From contig NZ_BPRE01000012.1 in the NCBI RefSeq assembly GCF_022179765.1, positions 62,001 through 126,000 of the forward strand: 64,000 nucleotides of DNA, given 5' to 3'. A program made the position numbers and the translations under genes. Shown here piece after piece: positions 8,720 through 16,753 of this stretch. The number at the start of each line of letters is the position of its first letter. Position 1 is the first letter of the stretch. Under the pieces are notes generated by a model. That model did no database searches and was not told the DNA's origin. It saw only the letters and a program-made list of their open reading frames with translations. Origin of the DNA: Methylorubrum suomiense (GTDB lineage Bacteria > Pseudomonadota > Alphaproteobacteria > Rhizobiales > Beijerinckiaceae).

Positions 8720-9490
8720 ATGCAGCTGTTCCGCTCCGTTCCGGCCCTCGCGCTCGCCGGCATCTTCCTGCTCGGCCCGGCCGTTGCGGAAGAGGCCGCC
8801 CCCTTCACCGATGCCCAGCGCAAGGCGATCGAGGGGATCGTCAAGGATTACCTCGTCAAGAATCCGGACGTGCTGCAAGAAGCGATTGCCGAGGGCGAGC
8901 GCCGGGCCCAGGAGACGCAGCGCCTCGCCCAGGCCGCCGCGCTCAAGGACTCGCGCGAGGCCCTCGTCAACTCGCCGCACGGCATCGTGGCCGGCAACCC
9001 GGCGGGCGACATCACGGTGGTGGAGTTCTTCGACTACAATTGCGGCTATTGCCGCAAGGCGTTCGGCGATGTGCAGGCGCTCATCAAGTCCGACCCGAAG
9101 CTCCGGGTGGTGCTGAAGGATTTCCCCGTGCTCGGCGCCGAGTCGCTGGAGGCCAGCAAGGTGGCGCTCGCCGCCAAGCTCCAGCTGAAGCCCGAGAAGA
9201 TGTTCGAGTTCCACGCCAAGCTCCTGGAGAGCAAGGGCCGCATCAACGCCGAGAAGGCGCTCGCGGTGGGCAAGGAACTCGGGGCCGATGTCGAGCGGCT
9301 GAAGAAGGACGCGCAGGGGCCGGAGGTGAAGGCGGCCCTCGCGGAGAATGTCGGCCTTGGCGACAAACTCAGCCTGTCGGGCACGCCCGCCTTCGTCATC
9401 GGCGACGAGATCCTGCCCGGCGCCGTCGGTGTGGACGCCATGCGCAAGACCATCAACGACGTCCGCCAGTGCGGCCACGCGAGCTGCTGA
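8720..9490 (+). CDS. DsbA-family thiol:disulfide oxidoreductase
   Basis: 256 residues from ATG 8720, which starts directly at a signal peptide (MQLFRSVPALALAGIFLLG ... AVAEE), so the protein is periplasmic; upstream in-frame ATG at 8666 would bury the signal. Residues ~25-75 form a charged helix (KAIEGIVKDYLVKNPDVL), typical of the BdbD/Com1-like group. The thioredoxin fold carries the redox motif CGYC in EFFDYNCGYCRKAF and the cis-proline loop GTPAFVIGDEILPGAV. It probably introduces or rearranges disulfides in exported proteins. Possible clients nearby include LptD, which has several cysteines, but no operon link exists. Confidence 0.9.
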   Translation: MQLFRSVPALALAGIFLLGPAVAEEAAPFTDAQRKAIEGIVKDYLVKNPDVLQEAIAEGERRAQETQRLAQAAALKDSREALVNSPHGIVAGNPAGDITVVEFFDYNCGYCRKAFGDVQALIKSDPKLRVVLKDFPVLGAESLEASKVALAAKLQLKPEKMFEFHAKLLESKGRINAEKALAVGKELGADVERLKKDAQGPEVKAALAENVGLGDKLSLSGTPAFVIGDEILPGAVGVDAMRKTINDVRQCGHASC

Positions 9491-9500
9491 TGTGACGCCT

Positions 9501-9524
9501 GCCCGCGCCATCGTCGGCGCGGGC
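9501..9524. terminator. Bidirectional hairpin terminator
   Basis: GCCCGCGCC (9501-9509) and GGCGCGGGC (9516-9524) form a perfect 9-bp stem with a six-base loop, 10 bases past the DsbA-like stop and 10 bases before the stop of the converging gene at 9535. Confidence 0.7.
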
Positions 9525-9534
9525 TTGCCCAAGG

Positions 9535-10017
9535 TCAGTTTCGCGCGGCGAAGACGATCTTGACCTGTCCGCTCATGGCGTAGCCGTGGAGCCGCATGGT
9601 GGCGATCCCGCGTGAGCCGACCGTGGGATCGATGGCGATGCGTAGCTCGGTAGGCGAGGTCCAGCGGATTCTTTCTCCCCACTCGCCGACGAGGACGCCG
9701 CAGCCGCCGTTCACAACGAGATTGGCGTCGTCCCAGGCCTGTTCGTCCGGACGATCGCCCTTCGACACGTAGACTGAATCGAAGCAGTAGGGTGAGATTC
9801 CCCCGCCGCCGTTCTCGTTTAAGACGACGGCCTTGTATCGCCTGTCCGGAGCTGGAATGCTCTCGACGACCCAAGCGTCGGCCCACTGCGCCCCGCTCGG
9901 CGCATCGGATCTGCTAAGCATCCAGGCCGCGCCCGAGACGATTACGATCAGGCCAAGCACCGCCAGGGCCGTTCGGAAGAAGCGGAACGCCGCGGCGAGC
10001 CACCTTCCGAGGACCAT
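9535..10017 (-). CDS. Hypothetical membrane-anchored protein
   Basis: 160 residues, no family I can name with confidence. A single hydrophobic segment at about 16-34 (TALAVLGLIVIVSGAAWML) anchors a C-terminal, probably periplasmic domain containing RRYKAVVLNENGGGGISP, two cysteines (SPYCFDSV and GGCGVLVG) that could pair, and ERIRWTSPTELRIAI. The general shape recalls small DUF5412-like proteins, but this is only an impression. The start ATG at 10017 was chosen because it just precedes the hydrophobic segment; the frame stays open far upstream through fadD antisense sequence. It lies 26 bases downstream of the ligase gene on the same strand. Confidence 0.6.
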   Translation of the reverse strand: MVLGRWLAAAFRFFRTALAVLGLIVIVSGAAWMLSRSDAPSGAQWADAWVVESIPAPDRRYKAVVLNENGGGGISPYCFDSVYVSKGDRPDEQAWDDANLVVNGGCGVLVGEWGERIRWTSPTELRIAIDPTVGSRGIATMRLHGYAMSGQVKIVFAARN

Positions 10018-10043
10018 TAGACTCTTCCCGAACACGGCGGCGT

Positions 10044-11744
10044 TCAAGCCGTCGGTGCGTCGCGCAACGCCCGCCGCAGCACCTTGCCGACATTGGTCTT
10101 GGGCAGTGCCTGCTGCACCACGAACTTGCGCGGCACCTTGTAGCCGGTGAGACCGGCACGGGCATGGGCCCGGAGGGCGTCGTGGCTGCAAGCGGCATCC
10201 CGCAGCACCACGTGGGCCACGACCATCTCGCCGCTCTCCTCGCAGGGCGCGCCCACCACGGCGCATTCCACCACCGCCGGATGGGTGGCGAGCACGTCCT
10301 CGACCTCGTTCGGGTAGACGTTGAAGCCCGAGACCAGGATCATGTCCTTCATCCGGTCGACGATGCGGAGCTGCCCGTCCGGCGTCATCACGGCGACGTC
10401 GCCGGTACGGAAGAAGCCGTCCTCCGTCATCGCGGCCCTCGTCTCCTCCGGCCGGTTCCAGTAGCCGGCCATGACCTGGGGGCCGCGCACGCAGAGTTCG
10501 CCGGGTACGCCGTAGGGCAAGGTGGAGCCGTCCGCCCCGCGGATCGACACGTCGGTCGAGGGCAAGGGAAAGCCGATCGTGCCGGACCAATCCTTCAGGC
10601 CGAGGGGATTGGCGCTGACCACCGGTGAGGTCTCGGACAGCCCGTAACCCTCCAGGATGGTCTGGCCGGTGATCGCCTTCCAGCGGGCGGCGACGGACGA
10701 TTGCACCGCCATGCCGCCGCCGACCACGTATTTCAGCTGAGACCAGTCCACGCTGGCGATCTTCGGATGGTTGTTCAGCGCGTTGAACAGCGTGTTGACG
10801 CCCGCCAAGTTGGTGAACCGTGTCCGGCTCAGGGTCTTCACGAAGCCGTCTATGTCGCGCGGATTCGGGATCAGCAGGCAGCAGCCTCCGATCCGGAAGA
10901 AGAAGAAGAAACAGGCGGTGAGCGCGAAGATGTGGTAGAGCGGCAGAGCCGTCACCGCGACCTTCGGATCCGGATCGTCCTCCGAGCCGCGGAACCAGAC
11001 CCGGCCCTGCTCCACATTGGCCATGATATTGGCGTGGGTCAGCATCGCCGCCTTGGCGATGCCGGTGGTGCCGCCGGTATATTGCAGGAAGGCGAGATCG
11101 CCGGGTTCGACGGTGATTGCCGGCCGCTCGAGCCGCCGCCCGGCCTTCAGCACCGCCTCGAAGCGCATCATGCGCGCGGAGGGAAGGCTGAACGGCGGCA
11201 CGGCCTTCTTCAGCCGCCGCGACACGGTGTTGACGATCCGGCCCTTCAGGCCGAGGAGGTCCCCCGGTCCCGCCACGACGACCCGCTCGAGACTCGGCAT
11301 CTCGGAGAGCGCCTTCTCGACGGTGTGACCGAAATTCTCCAGCACGAACAGGACGCGGGCGCCGGAATCGTTGAGCTGCGCGGCGAGCTCCCGCGGGGTG
11401 TAGAGTGGATTGACGTTGACGACCGTGCAGCCCGCCACGAGCACGCCGAGGAGCGTGACCGGACAGGCGGGAACGTTCGGCATCATGACCGCGATACGGT
11501 CGCCCCGGCCGAAGCCGTGTGCGGCGAGCCACGCCGCCACGGCTTGGGCCGCCACGCCGACCTCCCGATAGCGCAGGGTCGCACCGAAACAGGTCAGGGC
11601 CGGCCGCTCGGCGAAGCGCAGCACGCTGCGATCGAACAGATCGATGACCGTTCCGAGCGCATCTGTCTGAATGTCGTGGGGAATACCCGGCGGGTAGGCG
11701 GACAGCCAGGGCCGCTCCACGCTCCGGTTCTCCGCCATTCTCAT
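10044..11744 (-). CDS. fadD: Long-chain fatty-acid--CoA ligase (AMP-forming)
   Basis: 566 residues, the usual size for FadD-type acyl-CoA synthetases, which activate fatty acids with ATP and CoA through an acyl-AMP. The P-loop-like AMP signature is LQYTGGTTGIAKAAMLTH near 222, the second signature GYGLSETSPVVSANP follows near 360, and the C-terminal swivel domain has FRTGDVAVM, IVDRMKDMILVSGFNVYPNE and the catalytic lysine region TNVGKVLRR. The N-terminus (ENRSVERPWLSAYPPGIPHDI) matches the FadD group. It is a cytoplasmic or inner-membrane associated enzyme. No beta-oxidation genes lie next to it. Confidence 0.92.
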   Translation of the reverse strand: MRMAENRSVERPWLSAYPPGIPHDIQTDALGTVIDLFDRSVLRFAERPALTCFGATLRYREVGVAAQAVAAWLAAHGFGRGDRIAVMMPNVPACPVTLLGVLVAGCTVVNVNPLYTPRELAAQLNDSGARVLFVLENFGHTVEKALSEMPSLERVVVAGPGDLLGLKGRIVNTVSRRLKKAVPPFSLPSARMMRFEAVLKAGRRLERPAITVEPGDLAFLQYTGGTTGIAKAAMLTHANIMANVEQGRVWFRGSEDDPDPKVAVTALPLYHIFALTACFFFFFRIGGCCLLIPNPRDIDGFVKTLSRTRFTNLAGVNTLFNALNNHPKIASVDWSQLKYVVGGGMAVQSSVAARWKAITGQTILEGYGLSETSPVVSANPLGLKDWSGTIGFPLPSTDVSIRGADGSTLPYGVPGELCVRGPQVMAGYWNRPEETRAAMTEDGFFRTGDVAVMTPDGQLRIVDRMKDMILVSGFNVYPNEVEDVLATHPAVVECAVVGAPCEESGEMVVAHVVLRDAACSHDALRAHARAGLTGYKVPRKFVVQQALPKTNVGKVLRRALRDAPTA

Positions 11745-11813
11745 CCTCCCGGCCCGTCACAGACGGTGCTTCCCGGTCCGGGCTCGCGCCGGCTCCGGCT
11801 GTTCCGATGAGGC

Positions 11814-12563
11814 TTAAGCGTTTCCGGCGCGCGCGATCAACCCGCCGCTCGCTGCCGTGACGCCGTTGCGCCGCGGGGATCGAAGCCGGAACGCCACCAG
11901 CAGAACGTGGGGCAGGCTCGCAGCCACGATCAGGATCGCGGCGATGGCGAGGTCGTGGCCGTCCAGCGGTCGGCGCGGCCAGGGACCGAGGCCCGCATCC
12001 CGCGCCGCGCCGATCAGCCCGGCGCCGATCCACAGGGCGAGGAAGGCGGCGAGCGCGCCGACGAGACCCAGCATCAGCGCCCGCAGGCGGCCCTGCCGGA
12101 CCGGGTATCCAGGGCGGCCGGTCAAGGTCGTGCCGAGGCCCATCGCGGTTCCGAAAAGGCCCGCCGCCGCTGCCGCGCCGAGGGCGTAGGACACGGGCAT
12201 CGGCGTGCCGTTGAGGAAGGCGCCGCTGCCGGTGCCGAAGCCCGCTCGCAGCACCAATCCGCCGAAGGTCGGGTGCAGGCTGACGCCCAGCACCAAAGCA
12301 AGGCCGAGGGCGGCGCCGATCAGCCGGCGGACGATCGAGGCCCGCCCCGGTGCCAAGGCCACGGCGACGATGCGGGCGAGCCCGTAGACCAGGGCGAAGG
12401 CGAAGAGCGGGTAGCGATCGAGGAAGAAGCCGTAGAAGCGGCTGGCCACGTCCGGCGGCATCGCCGTCCGCTGGTCGAAACCCGTCGCGTAGGCCGTGGC
12501 GAGCGCCAGCAGCGCCGCCGCGAGCGGCGCTGCTGCGACGATCCAGGCGGCGGGCATGGACAT
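11814..12563 (-). CDS. Hypothetical polytopic membrane protein
   Basis: 249 residues from ATG 12563 (MSMPAAWIVAAAPL), with about six hydrophobic segments: roughly 5-25, 50-70, 82-104, 128-150, 167-192 and 205-225. Short polar loops include TAMPPDVASRFYGFFLDRYP and the C-terminal RLRSPRRNGVTAASGG. I recognise no family. It starts 11 bases downstream of the pepA stop on the same strand, so it is probably co-transcribed with pepA. An upstream in-frame ATG at 12620 overlaps pepA and is less likely. Confidence 0.65.
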   Translation of the reverse strand: MSMPAAWIVAAAPLAAALLALATAYATGFDQRTAMPPDVASRFYGFFLDRYPLFAFALVYGLARIVAVALAPGRASIVRRLIGAALGLALVLGVSLHPTFGGLVLRAGFGTGSGAFLNGTPMPVSYALGAAAAAGLFGTAMGLGTTLTGRPGYPVRQGRLRALMLGLVGALAAFLALWIGAGLIGAARDAGLGPWPRRPLDGHDLAIAAILIVAASLPHVLLVAFRLRSPRRNGVTAASGGLIARAGNA

Positions 12564-12573
12564 GGGCGAGCGC

Positions 12574-14064
12574 TCAGCGCTCGTAATTGTCGCGCACGAG
12601 GCGGTCGAGCAGGCGCACACCCCAGCCCGCGCCCCAGCTGCGATTGATCTCGGACGGGCTCGAGGACATGCCGACGCCCGCGATATCGAGATGGGCCCAC
12701 GGCACGTCGTTCACGTAGCGCTTGAGGAAGGCCGCCGCCGTCGCCGCGCCGCCGTGGCGCCCGCCGGTGTTCTTCATGTCGGCGAATTTCGAATCGATCG
12801 CCTTGTCGTAGGCCGGAATGAGGGGCATCCGCCACACCTTCTCCCCCGCCGCCTCGCCGGCCGCCGTGATCTTGGCGGACAGGTCGTCGTCGTTGGAGAA
12901 CAGGCCGGCGATGTCCTGGCCGAGCGCCACGATGATCGCGCCGGTAAGGGTCGCCAGATCGATCATGGCCTTGGGCTTGTAGGTCGCCTGGATGTGCCAG
13001 AGCACGTCGGCCAGCACGAGGCGGCCTTCCGCATCGGTGTTGATGACCTCGATCGTCTGGCCCGAGAGCGAGGTGACGATGTCGGACGGGCGGTAGGCAT
13101 TGCCGTCGGGCATGTTCTCGACGATGCCGATCGCGCCGATCACGTTCGCCTTGGCCTTGCGGCTGGCCAGCGCGTGCAGCGTGCCGACGACGGCGGCCGA
13201 GCCGCCCATGTCGCCCTTCATGTCCTCCATGCCGCCGGCCGACTTGATCGACACGCCGCCGGAATCGAACACCACGCCCTTGCCGATCAGCGCCAGGGGC
13301 GGCTCGTTCGCCTCGCCGCCGTTCCAGCGCATGATCGCGACGCGCGGCTCGCGGGCCGAACCCTGCGCCACGGCGAGGAGCGCGCCCATGCCGATCTGCG
13401 TCATCTGCGCGACGTCGAGGATCTCGACCTCGACGCCGAGGCGCGTCAGCTCCGAGACGCGCTTGGCATATTCCTCGGGGTAGAGGACGTTCGGCGGCTC
13501 GTTGACGAGGTTGCGCGCCAGGATCACGCCCTCGGCCACCGCGGCGGCATCCTGGGCGGCATTCTGCGCCGCGGACGCGTCGGCGGTCAGCAAGGTCAGG
13601 GCGGCGGACGCCTCGTCCTCATCCTTCTTCTTGGTCTTGTAGCGGTCGAAGCTGTAGCTGCGCAGGCGGGCGCCGAGGCTGAAATCGGCCACGTCGCGGG
13701 CGCTGCCGCCATAGCCCGGCCAGTCGAGCACGATACGGGCTTTCCGGGAGCCGACCTTGCCGGCGGTGAAGCCACCGAGCACCGTCCAGTCGAGCTTCGC
13801 CCGGTCCTTCTCGGATCCGAGCCCGATCACCACGAGCCGGTCGGCCTCGACACCGGCCGGGGCCGGCAGGCTCAGGGCCGATTGCGCCTTGCCCTTGAAG
13901 CGCTCGCTGGCAGCGGCGCGGGCCACGAGATCGGCGCCCTGGCGGCCCAGGGCTTCCGTCGCCGCTCCCGACAGGGCGAGGTCGTCGCCCACGAACACCA
14001 CGAGGTCGCCCCCGCGACCCTGCGACGACAGCGGCTCAAAGGCGATTTCGATCCCACCGGCCAT
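12574..14064 (-). CDS. pepA: Leucyl aminopeptidase (M17)
   Basis: 496 residues, normal for PepA, a hexameric two-metal aminopeptidase of the cytoplasm that in some bacteria also binds DNA. The catalytic C-terminal domain shows IGKGVVFDSGGVSIK (Lys, Asp and second Lys of the metal centre), DMKGDMGGSAAVVG and the signature NTDAEGRLVLADVL with its Asp, Glu and Arg. The N-terminal macro-like domain precedes it. Start ATG 14064 gives MAGGIEIAFEPL, the family N-terminus; the frame is open upstream but without similarity. The gene is divergent from lptF, a conserved alphaproteobacterial arrangement. Confidence 0.95.
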   Translation of the reverse strand: MAGGIEIAFEPLSSQGRGGDLVVFVGDDLALSGAATEALGRQGADLVARAAASERFKGKAQSALSLPAPAGVEADRLVVIGLGSEKDRAKLDWTVLGGFTAGKVGSRKARIVLDWPGYGGSARDVADFSLGARLRSYSFDRYKTKKKDEDEASAALTLLTADASAAQNAAQDAAAVAEGVILARNLVNEPPNVLYPEEYAKRVSELTRLGVEVEILDVAQMTQIGMGALLAVAQGSAREPRVAIMRWNGGEANEPPLALIGKGVVFDSGGVSIKSAGGMEDMKGDMGGSAAVVGTLHALASRKAKANVIGAIGIVENMPDGNAYRPSDIVTSLSGQTIEVINTDAEGRLVLADVLWHIQATYKPKAMIDLATLTGAIIVALGQDIAGLFSNDDDLSAKITAAGEAAGEKVWRMPLIPAYDKAIDSKFADMKNTGGRHGGAATAAAFLKRYVNDVPWAHLDIAGVGMSSSPSEINRSWGAGWGVRLLDRLVRDNYER

Positions 14065-14454
14065 GATGCTCTTCGCTTTCCACCCGTCGTTCCGGCGGCC
14101 CTCGCGCCCCGCGCGTGAAGCCGGCGACCTGTGTAGCCGCTGAGGCGGAGAACGCAACGCGGGGCGGGGTGCGGCGATGAGACTGCTCGGCCGCTCGGAA
14201 ATGGAATCGTCTGACAAGCCTGAGCGCCGTTCAGCACCCGCGGCACCTCGACCGTCCCGGGGCCGGGTTGCCATGAAAATTACTGAATTCCAGCCCGGTG
14301 CCGAAGTCCGGTCATGTCACCCAGCCCCGAAACAGCCGCATTCCGGGCGCCTCCGAACCGGCTGCGCGTCACAGCTTGGCTTTCCTTGGCCGAGCGGCAA
14401 GACTAAGGGCGGGAACGGCGCGAGGGCGCGGCGAAGGCGCCGCGAGGGCACGGG
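14065..14454. other. Divergent promoter region pepA / lptF
   Basis: 390 bases with no gene I can support. It should hold the promoters of both pepA and the lpt operon. The segment around 14270-14295 (CATGAAAATTACTGAATTCC) is noticeably AT-richer than its surroundings and is a reasonable place for a promoter, but I cannot define boxes. Confidence 0.5.
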
Positions 14455-15624
14455 ATGAGCCAGATCGAGCGCTACATATTCAGGATCGCGCTCGGAGCTT
14501 TCCTCGCCTGCCTGATCGGGCTCACCGGTACGATCTGGGTGACGCAGGCCCTGCGCGAGCTCGACCTCGTGACGGCCAAGGGCCAGACGCTGCTCGTCTT
14601 CCTGTTCATCACCGGGTTGTCGCTGCCGACGCTCATCACGGTGATCGCCCCGGTCGCGCTGTTCATCGCCTGCGTCTACGCCCTGAACAAGCTCAACGGC
14701 GATTCCGAGCTGATCGTGATGTCGGCGGCCGGCATGGCGCCGCGCCGGCTGCTCAAGCCGTTCTTCTCGCTCGCCCTCGCCGTCAGCATCGTCGTCGCCT
14801 TCCTGACGATCCAGGTGATGCCGTCCTCCTTCCAGGAATTGCGCGACGTGCTGACCCGGGTGCGGGGCGATTTCGTCGCCAACGTCGTCAAGGAGGGCCA
14901 GTTCACCGCCCTCGACAGCGGCATCACCTTCCATTTCCGCGAGCGCGGTGCCGACGGTTCGCTGCAGGGCCTGTTCATTCAGGACAAGCGCGAGCCCGGA
15001 AAGGCAGTGGTCTACCTGGCCGAGCGCGGCCGCGTCGCCGAGGCGGACGGGCAGACTTACCTCGTGCTGGAGAAGGGCAGCATCCATCGGCAGCAGAAGG
15101 ACAGCCGCGATTCCTCGATCGTGAGCTACGAGCGCTACGCCGTCGATCTCGCCGCCTTCACGCCGCCCGATGCCGAGGTGGTCTACAAGCCGCGCGAGCG
15201 CTCGACGACGGCGTTGCTCTTCCCCGATCATTCGGAGAACTACTACCAGTTCCAGAAGGGCCGCTTCCGCGCCGAACTGCATGACCGGCTCTCCGCCTGG
15301 CTCTACCCGCTGGCGCTGGCCTTCATCGCCTTCGCCGCGCTCGGCGATCCGCGCACCACGCGCCAGGGGCGCGGTCTCGCCGTGGCCGGTGCCGTGATCG
15401 CCGTCGTGGTGCTGCGCATCGCGGGCTTCGCGGCGAGCAGCGCCGCCGTGCGCAGTCCCGGGGCGGTGGTGGCGGTCTATGCCGCGCCGCTCCTGGCCAT
15501 CGCCCTGTCCTGCCTCCTGATCTTCGGCGGCGCCCGGGTGCGCGGGGTCAACGAGCGGCTCGGCCGGCGCTGGCGCGCCATGACCGCGTCCCTGCGGCGG
15601 CGTCCGCAGGCCGGATCGGCCTGA
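14455..15624 (+). CDS. lptF: LPS export ABC transporter permease LptF
   Basis: 389 residues of the YjgP/YjgQ family. LptF pairs with LptG and the ATPase LptB to extract LPS from the inner membrane and push it along the LptA bridge. The N-terminus (MSQIERYIFRIALGAFLA) and first two membrane segments (about 12-35 and 48-80) are followed by the coupling region SAAGMAPRRLLKPFF, a periplasmic beta-jellyroll of about 150 residues (from QVMPSSFQELRD to FRAELHDRLS), and C-terminal membrane segments. It is the first gene of a co-directional block with lptG 13 bases downstream. Confidence 0.93.
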   Translation: MSQIERYIFRIALGAFLACLIGLTGTIWVTQALRELDLVTAKGQTLLVFLFITGLSLPTLITVIAPVALFIACVYALNKLNGDSELIVMSAAGMAPRRLLKPFFSLALAVSIVVAFLTIQVMPSSFQELRDVLTRVRGDFVANVVKEGQFTALDSGITFHFRERGADGSLQGLFIQDKREPGKAVVYLAERGRVAEADGQTYLVLEKGSIHRQQKDSRDSSIVSYERYAVDLAAFTPPDAEVVYKPRERSTTALLFPDHSENYYQFQKGRFRAELHDRLSAWLYPLALAFIAFAALGDPRTTRQGRGLAVAGAVIAVVVLRIAGFAASSAAVRSPGAVVAVYAAPLLAIALSCLLIFGGARVRGVNERLGRRWRAMTASLRRRPQAGSA

Positions 15625-15637
15625 AGGGAGCCGCCCC

Positions 15638-16726
15638 ATGCTGATCGGGCCGACGCTCGGACGCTACTTCGCGTGGCGATTCGCGCGCACCATCCTCGGC
15701 GTGTTCGTCACGGTGTTCGCGCTCGTCTACACCCTCGACTTCGTCGAATTGCTGCGCCGGGCGGGCGACACGCAGGGCGCCTCGGCGGGCCTGATGGCGC
15801 AGCTGGCCCTCTACCGCACGCCGGCGGTCGCCGAGAGCGTGCTGCCCTTCGCGATCCTGTTCGGCTCCATGACCGCCCTGCTCCAGCTCTCGCGCAAGCT
15901 GGAGCTGGTGGTGGCGCGCGCCGCCGGCATCTCCGCCTGGCAATTCCTCCAGCCCGGGGCCTTCGTGGCGCTGGCCATCGGCGTCATCGCCATCGGCGCC
16001 TACAATCCGCTCTCGGCGGCGCTCAAGCAGCGCTCCAGCGAGATCGAGGCGAAGATCTTCGCCAAGGCCACCAAGGCGGGCACCGGCAAGGATTTCTGGA
16101 TCCGCCAGCGCAGCATCGACGGGCAGGCGATCCTGCGTGCCGAGACCGCGATCGAAGGGACGACCACGCTCGCGGGCGTCTCCGCCTTCCTGTTCGACGA
16201 TTCCGGCGTCTTCACCGCCCAGATCGAGGCGGCGCGTGCGATTCTGCACGACGGGTGGTGGGAGCTGCAGGATGTGCGTGTCCTCACCAAGGATTCGCCC
16301 CCCGAGAGCCACGACAGCTACCTGATCGCCTCGACCCTCGATCTCAGCCAGCTCCGTCAGCGCTTCACCCCACCGGAATCTGTGCCCTTCTGGCAACTGC
16401 CGGAGACCATCGCGCGGCACGAGCGGGCCGGGCTGGATGCCACCCGCTACCGCCTCCGATACGATGTCCTGCTCGCGACCCCCCTGCTCTACCTCGCGAT
16501 GGTTCTCGTGGCGGCAACGGTTTCCTTAAGGTTCTTCCGGTTTGGTGGGGTCGGCAAGCTGGTGCTCGGTGGGGTGGCGGCGGGCTTCGTTCTGTACGTC
16601 GCGCGGCAGGTCATGGAGGGCCTGGGCGCGTCGGGGATGGTCGCGCCGACGGTGGCGGCGTGGTTCCCGGCCGTGGTAGGGAGTCTCCTCGGTACGCTCA
16701 CGCTTCTCTACCAGGAGGACGGCTGA
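15638..16726 (+). CDS. lptG: LPS export ABC transporter permease LptG
   Basis: 362 residues, partner of LptF. Typical start LIGPTLGRYFAWRFARTIL, membrane segments near 15-38, 62-88 and 100-125, the coupling segment RAAGISAWQFLQPGAF, a periplasmic beta-rich domain, and C-terminal membrane helices ending at MEGLGASGMVAPTVAAWFPA. Lptf and LptG form the membrane channel of the LPS extractor. Spacing of 13 bases from lptF and 27 to the lptD start argues for one operon. Confidence 0.93.
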   Translation: MLIGPTLGRYFAWRFARTILGVFVTVFALVYTLDFVELLRRAGDTQGASAGLMAQLALYRTPAVAESVLPFAILFGSMTALLQLSRKLELVVARAAGISAWQFLQPGAFVALAIGVIAIGAYNPLSAALKQRSSEIEAKIFAKATKAGTGKDFWIRQRSIDGQAILRAETAIEGTTTLAGVSAFLFDDSGVFTAQIEAARAILHDGWWELQDVRVLTKDSPPESHDSYLIASTLDLSQLRQRFTPPESVPFWQLPETIARHERAGLDATRYRLRYDVLLATPLLYLAMVLVAATVSLRFFRFGGVGKLVLGGVAAGFVLYVARQVMEGLGASGMVAPTVAAWFPAVVGSLLGTLTLLYQEDG

Positions 16727-16753
16727 TGTGCGGTTGTCCTGAGGGAGCGTCGG